Assembly (NCBI GenBank): GCA_943361925.1
Contig: CALRIT020000017.1
Coordinates: forward strand, 1 to 64,000
From: CAISCU01 sp943361925
GTDB taxonomy: Bacteria; Bacteroidota; Bacteroidia; UKL13-3
Length of the DNA: 64,000 bases
Reading direction: 5' to 3'
Positions 53,387-61,215 of the stretch are shown here, in pieces. Every line of letters begins with the position of its first letter. The first letter of the stretch is position 1. The notes under the pieces are model-generated. The model searched no databases. It worked only from the letters and a program-made list of their open reading frames with translations, and was not told the origin of the DNA. The translations under genes were made by a program, and so were the position numbers.

Positions 53387-53766
53387 TGAGAGTAATTTTA
53401 TTTTCTTTTTTATTGTTGATTTTAAGCTCCTGCGGTACTACAAATATTTATGTTGATGGACCTCAAAAATCACAATACAGAATTTATGTGGATGGCAAAG
53501 AAAAAGGCACAACACATACTACCCTTGTAAAAAGAGGATTTCCTCAAAAAGCACTTATTCAAGTAAAATCTCCGAATGATAAAGTGCTTTTTACTGAAAC
53601 GATTAAAAGAAGGTTTGTCTTTAATCTTTGGACAGTAGTAGATTTATTGTACCCTTATTTATTGATTACAAATTTCGAATACCATAGGGAATATAGATTT
53701 ACTGTTCCTCCGGCTGAAGGATTAAAAAGTTCATGGGATGAAAATCCTAAATCCGCTTGGGATTAA
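53386..53766 (+). CDS. Small lipoprotein, unknown function
   Basis: 126 residues with lipobox LSSC at about residue 16 (MRVILFSFLLLILSSCG). The first half has a PEGA-like short beta pattern (YRIYVDGKEKGTTHTTLVKR). A hydrophobic segment follows (VVDLLYPYLLITNF). Co-translated with the upstream exported protein (TAATG), so they may work together in the envelope. It converges on the asparaginase gene with a 4-base overlap. Confidence 0.75.
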   Translation: MRVILFSFLLLILSSCGTTNIYVDGPQKSQYRIYVDGKEKGTTHTTLVKRGFPQKALIQVKSPNDKVLFTETIKRRFVFNLWTVVDLLYPYLLITNFEYHREYRFTVPPAEGLKSSWDENPKSAWD

Positions 53767-54278
53767 AGCTCTTCGAATATTCCGTTTTGTTTGTCTTTCC
53801 TGCAATTATTCCAATCGAAATAACGTCCATTCATAGCAATATAAACTCCTGCAGGTAAGGTTTGTGCAAAGGCTAATGCTCCTCCTAAATTAAATAGTCC
53901 ATCACTAGAACCAAATTTATATGGAATCATTGCTCCTGTAATTACAATTGTTTTTCCTTTTACTTTTTCAGCTAAAACCTTTGCAGTTTCAGTCATTGTA
54001 TCTGTTCCATGTGTAATAACAATTCTATCTTCTTCACATCTGTTGCAGTTATCAGCTATTAAATCTCTATCAGCATCAGTCATTTCTAAACTATCAATAA
54101 GCATCAATGTTCTTATTTCAAGATTTAATTTCGAACGACCAAGTTTTAAGATTTCTTGAATATGAGTGTCCTTGAAAAACAATTGACCATTTAACTCATT
54201 GTATTCTTTATCAAAAGTTCCTCCGGTAACAAAAATGCGTACACTCATAGCAGTATATTTTGGTGCGAAGTAATTCAT
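53763..54278 (-). CDS. Asparaginase-family protein with N-terminal domain only
   Basis: 171 residues, about half of a normal L-asparaginase. An ATG at 54248 (MSVRIFVTGG) is an equally good start and gives 161 residues. The N-domain's catalytic motifs remain: TGGTFDKEY (nucleophile Thr21), ITHGTDTM (Thr92, Asp93), TGAMIPYKFGSSDG, and a Lys at 161 or 163 near the usual place. The C-terminal domain is missing, and the adjoining bases code for another gene, so it is not a recent break. Activity on asparagine is possible but unproven. Confidence 0.85.
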   Translation of the reverse strand: MNYFAPKYTAMSVRIFVTGGTFDKEYNELNGQLFFKDTHIQEILKLGRSKLNLEIRTLMLIDSLEMTDADRDLIADNCNRCEEDRIVITHGTDTMTETAKVLAEKVKGKTIVITGAMIPYKFGSSDGLFNLGGALAFAQTLPAGVYIAMNGRYFDWNNCRKDKQNGIFEEL

Positions 54279-54478
54279 TAGCTTATTCTAAACAAAGGGA
54301 AATTTCAAAAAATTAAAGCATTGTTTTGATATAGAGGCTTTTCCGAAAAATCACGAAAAATTATATCTTACCTGTGTCACGATTTTTTCTGACAAAAATC
54401 ATCATGAGGTTTTTAGCTCCGAAAACTTAAATTCGTACAAGTGTTAGGAAAGTACTTCCTATAAATGAATCACCTTAT

Positions 54479-56329
54479 ATGAGTCAAGTTTTAGATACAG
54501 AATTAGAATCAGTTGTTATTCGTTTCGCCGGAGATAGCGGTGATGGAATGCAATTAACAGGTACGCAATTCACAAATGCTGCGGCCTTATTTGGTAACGA
54601 CCTCGCTACCTTTCCGGATTTCCCAGCTGAAATCCGCGCCCCGCAAGGAACTCTGGCCGGTGTTTCCGGTTTCCAGATTCACTTTGGTTCAACTGCAATT
54701 CATACGCCGGGTGACCAAAGCGATGTATTGGTTGCAATGAATGTGGCTGCATTAAAAGCGAATATCAAAAACCTGAAAAAAGGCGGTGTAATTATTGCCA
54801 ATTCTGATGGTTTTGATTCAAAAAATATGCGTTTGGCTAATGTGCCCGACGACCAAAATCCTTTAACAGATGGTTCTTTAAGTACCTACGACTTAAAAAC
54901 TATTGATGTTACTAAAATAACTAGAGCCGCTTTACAAGACAGTGGTTTAGGTGTTAAAGAAATCGACCGTTGCAAAAATATGTTTGTACTAGGTTTGATT
55001 TATTTCATGTACCACCGCTCTATGGAAAGTTCAATAGCTTTTATTAAGTCGAAGTTCAAAAAGAATGAGGCTGTAATGAATGCGAACTTAAAGGTTTTAC
55101 AAGCGGGTTGGAGTTATGGAGAAACTACTGAAATGTTTGCAAATCGTTTCAAAGTTGCTCCTGCTAAAATGGAAGCAGGTATTTACAGAAGTGTAATGGG
55201 TAATGAAGCAACGGCACTTGGATTAGTGGCTGCTGCTCAGAAATCAGGCTTGTCTTTGTTTTATGGAACTTATCCTATTACTCCTGCTACCGATGTTTTG
55301 CATGAACTATCGAAACACAAACATTTTAATATCAAAACATATCAGGCTGAAGATGAAATTGCCGGAATTTGCTCAGCTATTGGTGCTGCTTTTGGCGGTA
55401 GCTTAGCTGTTACTGGTTCATCTGGTCCTGGTATTGCTTTAAAAACTGAGGCTATTGGTTTGGCTACTATGCTTGAAATGCCTTTAGTAATTGTAAATGT
55501 TCAGAGAGCAGGTCCTAGTACTGGTTTACCAACTAAAACAGAACAAGCAGATTTGTTGCAATCAATTTATGGTAGAAATGGTGAGTGTCCTGTAATTGTT
55601 TTGGCTGCTCAATCTCCTTCTGATTGTTTTAACCTAGCATATGAGGCTTGCAGATTAGCTTTAACTCACATGATTCCGGTATTTTTCTTAAGTGATGGTT
55701 ATATTGCTAATGGTTCTGAACCTTGGAAGTTTCCTTCGACTGCTGATTTAAAAGATATCAATGTTTCTTTTGCTAAAGAAAAAGCTGAGGGCGATGATAA
55801 ATTTATGCCTTACCAAAGAGATGAGAAATTAGCTCGTCCTTGGGCAATTCCAGGTACTAAAGGATTAGAACATAGAATTGGTGGTTTAGAAAAACAAAAT
55901 ATCACCGGTAATATTTCATACGATCCGGCCAACCACGAATTCATGGTTAAACTTCGTCAGGAAAGAGTTGATTTGGTTGCAAATTATATCCCTGATCAAA
56001 CAATTGATAGTGGTTTCGAAAAAGGTGATTTGTTAATCTTAGGATGGGGAGGTACTTATGGTGCTTTAAAAACAGCAACTGGTAAACTTCTTGATGAAGG
56101 TTATAAAGTTGCTCATGCACATGTAAGATATTTAAGTCCATTCCCTAAAAACTTAGGCGAAATTCTTGCTAACTACAAAACAGTTGTTGTGCCTGAATTA
56201 AACAATGGCCAATTGGTAAAAATCATTAGAGATAAATATTTTGTTGATGCAATTCCTTATAACAAAATTCAAGGTCAGCCATTTATGTCACAAGAAGTTG
56301 TAACTAAAATCAAAGAAATACTTTCTTAA
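54479..56329 (+). CDS. korA: 2-oxoglutarate:ferredoxin oxidoreductase, fused gamma-alpha subunit
   Basis: 616 residues. Residues about 8-190 are the gamma domain (VVIRFAGDSGDGMQLTGTQF). From about 230 comes the alpha domain, starting GNEATALGLVAAAQKSGLSLFYGTYPITPATD and including AFGGSLAVTGSSGPGIALKTE and VNVQRAGPSTGLPTKTEQAD. It lacks ferredoxin domains. With KorB it converts 2-oxoglutarate and CoA to succinyl-CoA, CO2 and reduced ferredoxin. The 42-base gap to korB indicates an operon. Confidence 0.94.
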   Translation: MSQVLDTELESVVIRFAGDSGDGMQLTGTQFTNAAALFGNDLATFPDFPAEIRAPQGTLAGVSGFQIHFGSTAIHTPGDQSDVLVAMNVAALKANIKNLKKGGVIIANSDGFDSKNMRLANVPDDQNPLTDGSLSTYDLKTIDVTKITRAALQDSGLGVKEIDRCKNMFVLGLIYFMYHRSMESSIAFIKSKFKKNEAVMNANLKVLQAGWSYGETTEMFANRFKVAPAKMEAGIYRSVMGNEATALGLVAAAQKSGLSLFYGTYPITPATDVLHELSKHKHFNIKTYQAEDEIAGICSAIGAAFGGSLAVTGSSGPGIALKTEAIGLATMLEMPLVIVNVQRAGPSTGLPTKTEQADLLQSIYGRNGECPVIVLAAQSPSDCFNLAYEACRLALTHMIPVFFLSDGYIANGSEPWKFPSTADLKDINVSFAKEKAEGDDKFMPYQRDEKLARPWAIPGTKGLEHRIGGLEKQNITGNISYDPANHEFMVKLRQERVDLVANYIPDQTIDSGFEKGDLLILGWGGTYGALKTATGKLLDEGYKVAHAHVRYLSPFPKNLGEILANYKTVVVPELNNGQLVKIIRDKYFVDAIPYNKIQGQPFMSQEVVTKIKEILS

Positions 56330-56371
56330 TAAAATCATCACGTTTTATTCAATTATTAAACAAAAAAGAAA

Positions 56372-57397
56372 ATGGAAATGGTAGAAAATAAATTGACATC
56401 AAAAGACTTCTCTTCAGACCAGGAAGTAAGATGGTGTCCGGGTTGTGGTGATTACTCTATTCTGAAACAAGTTCAAACTGTTTTACCTGATTTAGGTGTT
56501 AAGAAAGAGGATTATGCTTTTATTTCAGGAATTGGTTGTTCATCTCGATTCCCTTATTATATGGATACTTTTGGCATGCACTCTATTCACGGACGTGCTA
56601 TGGCAATTGCTACTGGTTTAAAAGCAACCAGACCTGAATTAAGTGTTTGGGTTGTCACAGGTGATGGTGATTCAATGTCTATTGGAGGAAATCACTTCAT
56701 TCATACTTTAAGAAGAAATCCTGATTTGAATGTGATGCTTTTTAATAACCAGATTTATGGTTTAACTAAAGGCCAGTATTCTCCAACTTCAGAACAAGGA
56801 AAAGTAACTAAGTCTTCTCCTTATGGTAGTGTTGATTATGCTTTCAATCCTATTGCTTTATGTTTGGGTGCTGATGCTACTTTTGTTGCAAGAAGTATGG
56901 ATCGTGACCCAAAACACATGCAGGCAATGATTAAAAGATCATTTGAACATAAAGGAACTTCTCTGTTAGAGATTTATCAAAACTGTAATGTATTTAATGA
57001 TGGTGCTTTTGAAATTTTCACAGAAAAATCTTCTAAAAAGCAACAAACATTAATGATGGAACATGGTAAACCTCTTGTATTTGGAGAAAATGCTGATAAA
57101 GGTATTAAACTAGATGGATTCAAACCTGTTATCGTTGATTTAAATGATGCTTCTGTAAACGATTTATGGATTCATGATGAAACTGATTTAGTAAAAGCTA
57201 CAATCATTTCAAGATTTTACGATGATCCATCAGTTGAAGGTCATTTCCCAAGACCATTTGGTGTGTTTTATGTGAACTCAGCAAGACGTTCTTTTGAAGA
57301 TTTATTCAATGAGCAAATCGATCAAATTAAAGCTAAAAATCCAACACCGGATTTAGATAAACTAATCGCAGGTAAAGAAACCTGGGTTGTTGGTTAA
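56372..57397 (+). CDS. korB: 2-oxoglutarate:ferredoxin oxidoreductase subunit beta
   Basis: 341 residues. WCPGCGDYS holds Cys22 and Cys25, part of a 4Fe-4S site with a later Cys (GIGCSSRF). The thiamine diphosphate motif is GDGDSMSIGGNHFIHTLRRN with NNQIYGLTKGQYSPTS after it. Partner of KorA directly upstream. It shows that the organism passes electrons from the TCA cycle to ferredoxin. An ATG two codons later (56378) is an alternative start. Confidence 0.94.
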   Translation: MEMVENKLTSKDFSSDQEVRWCPGCGDYSILKQVQTVLPDLGVKKEDYAFISGIGCSSRFPYYMDTFGMHSIHGRAMAIATGLKATRPELSVWVVTGDGDSMSIGGNHFIHTLRRNPDLNVMLFNNQIYGLTKGQYSPTSEQGKVTKSSPYGSVDYAFNPIALCLGADATFVARSMDRDPKHMQAMIKRSFEHKGTSLLEIYQNCNVFNDGAFEIFTEKSSKKQQTLMMEHGKPLVFGENADKGIKLDGFKPVIVDLNDASVNDLWIHDETDLVKATIISRFYDDPSVEGHFPRPFGVFYVNSARRSFEDLFNEQIDQIKAKNPTPDLDKLIAGKETWVVG

Positions 57398-57415
57398 TCC
57401 TAATAATTTCATAAT

Positions 57416-57450
57416 AAAAAGGGAGTAGATGCTTGTCTGCTCCCTTTTTT
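57416..57450 (+). terminator. Rho-independent terminator after korB
   Basis: A 14-bp stem (57416-57429 with 57436-57449, one G-T pair), A-run and T-run on the two sides. Confidence 0.9.
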
Positions 57451-57574
57451 TATGCTGAAACCTAAAAATTTTGCCGCTGATGTAATTTTTTTGTCATTAT
57501 TGAATAATTAAAACAAATTGAAGTCGTTTTTAAACCCTGTTATGCCTTTGGTATAAAAATTAATCTAGAAAACC

Positions 57575-60358
57575 ATGACCCATCATTTACAAAAACTGCT
57601 GCTTTTTGTATTCATTTTTGTATCGCTTCAATCATACTCACAATCTTCAATAAAAGGTATGCTAAGTGATACAACAAATTTTAAGCCTTTAGCTTATTCT
57701 TCTGTTTCTTTAGTTCGATTAAAAGACTCAATTTTAGTTCAACACAAATGGGCTGATCAACAAAATAAATTCAGCTTTCTGGAATTAAAAGCGGATACTT
57801 ACTTTATCAGAATTACTCGTCCGGGTTTTGCTGATTATGAAGATAAGATTCTCTTAAAGGAAAATGAATCAAAGGATTTAGGTAATATTCCAATGATTGC
57901 AAAAGCAAATTTATTACGTGAAGTAATCATTAGAGAAAAATTGGATGCGATTAGAATTAAAGGTGATACTACTGAGTTTTTAGCTGATAGTTTCGCTGTT
58001 AAAAAAGATGCATCAGTAGAAGATTTATTGAAAAAACTTCCGGGTATTCAGGTTGATAAAAATGGTAAAATTACTGCTCAGGGAGAAACAGTAAATAAAG
58101 TTTTGGTTGATGGTGAAGAATTTTTTGGTGATGACCCTACAGTTGCCACAAGAAACATTAAAGCTGAAAGTGTTGAAAGTGTTCAGGTATTTGATAAAAA
58201 AAGTGAAACTGCCATTCAAACCGGTGTTGATGATGGTGAGAAAAATAAAACCATCAACCTAAAATTAAAAGATGATGCAAAGAAGGGTTATTTTGGAAAA
58301 GTGAATGCCGGTTTAGGTACCAAAGTTGAAAATAAGAACAGGTATGAAGGTGAAGCCATGTTTAATTCTTTTAAAAACAAAAGAAAATTAGCTGTTTTTG
58401 GTGCTGCCAGTAATACCAATAAAACCAATATGAATTGGCAAGACCAAAACGCATATTCAGGTGGCGACGATAATGTTACCTATGATGAAGAATCTGGTAA
58501 TATGTACTCATATTATTATAGCGATGATGGTGATGTGGATTTTGATGGAAGAGGTATTCCTAGAACCTGGTATATTGGTGGTCACTATTCCAATAAATAC
58601 AAGGAAAATAAGAATTCTCTAAACATAAATATTACCCATAGAGAAATGAATGTAGATGGAAACAATAATACCTACACGCAATACATTTTACCTGATACAA
58701 CTTATTTCGATAACCAAAAAGACTATTTCAGAAATTTTAGAAATGCAACGAAAGGCTCTGCTACATTCGAAGCTAAACCAGATTCATTAACAACAATCAA
58801 AGCAAAGTTTAATGTTCGTCAAGGAAAATCAACTGGATTTTCAGATTATATCTCAGAAAATTTAAATGAAAATGAGCAAAGAGTAAATAGTAATAGCAGG
58901 ACGCAAACTTCAGAAACAAATAATACCAAATTAGAGTCAAATATTTCATATAACAGGAAGTTTAAAACCCTGGGAAGAAGTTTAAATGTTGCATTAAATC
59001 AAACTTATAATGCCAATGATGGTGATGGATTTTTGAGGTCAGTAAGTAATTTTTATCAGGCAAATAATACATTGCTTTCAACAGATACAATCGACCAACA
59101 AAAAATCAATAATTCATCTTCAGCAACTTGGGGAGGGAAAATTGCCTATACAGAACCTCTTTCTAAAATATGGTTTTTGGTAACCGATTATAATTTGAAT
59201 AATACCAATAGTATGGCTAAAAGAAGCACTTTTGGTAAATCAGCAGAAACCTATACCAGTTTTGTAGATTCCTTAAGTAGTGATTTTAAATATGATATTT
59301 GGGCACATTCAGGCGGATTAACTTTAAGAAGAGTTACTAAAAAAATCAATTTTTCTTTTGGAGCTAGAACAGCACATACTATCTTAAAACAATCAGATTT
59401 GTTATTAGATTCATCATTTAACAGAACCTTTACAAATTTTTTCCCTTCAGCCAGTTTCAACTATAAACTAAGTACAACTACTTCATTTGGATTTAATTAT
59501 AATGGTAGAACAGAACAACCATCAATTCAGCAATTACAGCCATTAAGAGATAATAGTAATCCTTTAAATATTTCAATCGGAAATACCGCACTTAAACAAA
59601 GCTTTGAACACCAGATTGGATTTAGATACAATGCCTACAAACCAATTACCGGAAGAGGAGTTTTTGCAAATCTCGGTTTTAATTTTACTGATAATGATTT
59701 TGCCAGCAACAACTATGTAGATGAAAAGGGTAGAAGAGTGTATCAAACAATTAATGTTGATGGAAATAAATCAATGTATTCATATATCTATTATTATTTC
59801 TCAATTAAGAAGTTAAACATGCACATGAACGCTAACTTAAATGCGAACATCAGTCAGAATAGAAACAGAGTTAATTTCCAGGATAATGTCAATAACAATA
59901 ATAGAACCGGGTTTGGATTTTCACCAAATTATTCTCTTGACGAATGGTTGGAACTAGGATTGAATTGTAATTGGAGTTATAACAGAAGTAAATCTAGTTT
60001 AAGACCAGATATCATTACAACCTTCTGGATACAAACTTATTCTCCATACCTAAATCTGGATTTCCCTTTTGGATTGAGTTTTAATACTGATGTTGAATTT
60101 AATAAACGTCAGCAAGCCTATGAAAGCGAAACCAATTTAAATACTGTGATTTGGAATGCATCAATAGGATACAAAATGCTAAAAAGTAAAAGATTAAAAG
60201 CTTCTGTTGGTGCTTATGATATCTTAAATCAGAATTTAGGATTCAATCGTTCTGCAAATTCAAACTTTGTGACACAGAACGTTTACAGCACTTTACAAAG
60301 ATTTTTAATGTTTAGCTTAACCTATAATATTAACCAAGCTCCTGGTTCAGATTACTAA
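57575..60358 (+). CDS. Outer-membrane beta-barrel protein with carboxypeptidase-regulatory-like domain
   Basis: 927 residues with a signal peptide (ending QSYSQ). Order: CarboxypepD_reg-like domain at about 24-105 (SSIKGMLSDTTNFKPLAYSS); plug-like region with VEDLLKKLPGIQVDKNGKIT and VNKVLVDGEEFFGDDPTVAT; then a long barrel (about 240-927) of the OMP_b-brl_3 type, ending in LTYNINQAPGSDY. No TonB box is plain, so TonB dependence is open. Pairs with the GLPGLI gene 7 bases downstream, a coupling seen often in Bacteroidota. Substrate unknown. Confidence 0.92.
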   Translation: MTHHLQKLLLFVFIFVSLQSYSQSSIKGMLSDTTNFKPLAYSSVSLVRLKDSILVQHKWADQQNKFSFLELKADTYFIRITRPGFADYEDKILLKENESKDLGNIPMIAKANLLREVIIREKLDAIRIKGDTTEFLADSFAVKKDASVEDLLKKLPGIQVDKNGKITAQGETVNKVLVDGEEFFGDDPTVATRNIKAESVESVQVFDKKSETAIQTGVDDGEKNKTINLKLKDDAKKGYFGKVNAGLGTKVENKNRYEGEAMFNSFKNKRKLAVFGAASNTNKTNMNWQDQNAYSGGDDNVTYDEESGNMYSYYYSDDGDVDFDGRGIPRTWYIGGHYSNKYKENKNSLNINITHREMNVDGNNNTYTQYILPDTTYFDNQKDYFRNFRNATKGSATFEAKPDSLTTIKAKFNVRQGKSTGFSDYISENLNENEQRVNSNSRTQTSETNNTKLESNISYNRKFKTLGRSLNVALNQTYNANDGDGFLRSVSNFYQANNTLLSTDTIDQQKINNSSSATWGGKIAYTEPLSKIWFLVTDYNLNNTNSMAKRSTFGKSAETYTSFVDSLSSDFKYDIWAHSGGLTLRRVTKKINFSFGARTAHTILKQSDLLLDSSFNRTFTNFFPSASFNYKLSTTTSFGFNYNGRTEQPSIQQLQPLRDNSNPLNISIGNTALKQSFEHQIGFRYNAYKPITGRGVFANLGFNFTDNDFASNNYVDEKGRRVYQTINVDGNKSMYSYIYYYFSIKKLNMHMNANLNANISQNRNRVNFQDNVNNNNRTGFGFSPNYSLDEWLELGLNCNWSYNRSKSSLRPDIITTFWIQTYSPYLNLDFPFGLSFNTDVEFNKRQQAYESETNLNTVIWNASIGYKMLKSKRLKASVGAYDILNQNLGFNRSANSNFVTQNVYSTLQRFLMFSLTYNINQAPGSDY

Positions 60359-60365
60359 AATTACA

Positions 60366-61109
60366 ATGATGAAAAAGATAATATATTTAATAGTTTTTCT
60401 AAGTTTTTCAAGTTTAACTGAAGCTCAACAATTGATTCTTCAGGGCAAAATTCATTATGAAAGAAAAGAAAATCTTCATAAACTTTTTACAGAGGAAAAT
60501 GAATGGACAAATGAGTTCAAAAAACAATTACCAAAATATAGAGTAGATATTTTTGAACTATCATTTAATACCAAACGAAGTTTATATAAAATGGAACAGG
60601 AGTTTGAAGGAAATTCAAATATTCTTGATTGGTTTAATGTTGCCAAATCCAATATTGTATCTCAAAACATTGAAAATCAAAAAGTTCAGGCTCAAAAAGT
60701 GGTGTATGAAAATACTTATCAAATCAATGATTCACTTCCTAAAATCACTTGGAAACTGCACAATGAATATAGAACCATTGCAGGATTTTCATGCAGAAAG
60801 GCAAGTACAATTATCCTTGATTCAGTTTATATCATAGCATTTTTTACAGATGAAATTCCGGTTAGTGGTGGCCCTGAATCAATGAACGGTTTACCCGGAA
60901 TGATTATGGGATTAGTGGTACCTCGTTTAAATACAACCTGGTTTGCAACAAGAGTTGATCATGTGAGTGTAAGTGATGAAAGTTTAGCTTTTTATCCTAA
61001 AGCCAAAAAGAAAATAAATACAATAAAAACGTTTTTGGATGAGTTAAAATTGGCTACTAAAAACTGGGGCAAAGAATCTGGTGACATAATTTGGAGATCG
61101 GTTTTGTAG
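60366..61109 (+). CDS. GLPGLI family protein
   Basis: 247 residues (an ATG at 60369 is an alternative start). The signal peptide ends SLTEAQ. The name-giving motif is present as MNGLPGMIMGLVV (about 175-187), preceded by AGFSCRKASTII and FTDEIPVSGGPES. Exported proteins of unknown function, almost always encoded beside an outer-membrane barrel protein as here. They probably act as partners of that barrel. Confidence 0.93.
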   Translation: MMKKIIYLIVFLSFSSLTEAQQLILQGKIHYERKENLHKLFTEENEWTNEFKKQLPKYRVDIFELSFNTKRSLYKMEQEFEGNSNILDWFNVAKSNIVSQNIENQKVQAQKVVYENTYQINDSLPKITWKLHNEYRTIAGFSCRKASTIILDSVYIIAFFTDEIPVSGGPESMNGLPGMIMGLVVPRLNTTWFATRVDHVSVSDESLAFYPKAKKKINTIKTFLDELKLATKNWGKESGDIIWRSVL

Positions 61110-61215
61110 GTTTAAACCTGAAAAAATAAAAGCCGATTTCTTAAAATTGAATTCCGAAATCTGATTTTGAGTTAATTATTCAAAAAATGTAATAATTTGC
61201 TCAAAATCATTTTTT

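Noticed and set aside
53763..54278. Asparaginase shortened by a recent frameshift or by the window
   Set aside because: The bases after its stop codon code for a well-formed lipoprotein on the other strand; no remnant of a C-terminal domain is found in any frame.
54479..57397. Pyruvate:ferredoxin oxidoreductase
   Set aside because: The two-gene gamma-alpha plus beta layout without ferredoxin domains fits the 2-oxoglutarate enzyme better than PFOR, though substrate is not proven.
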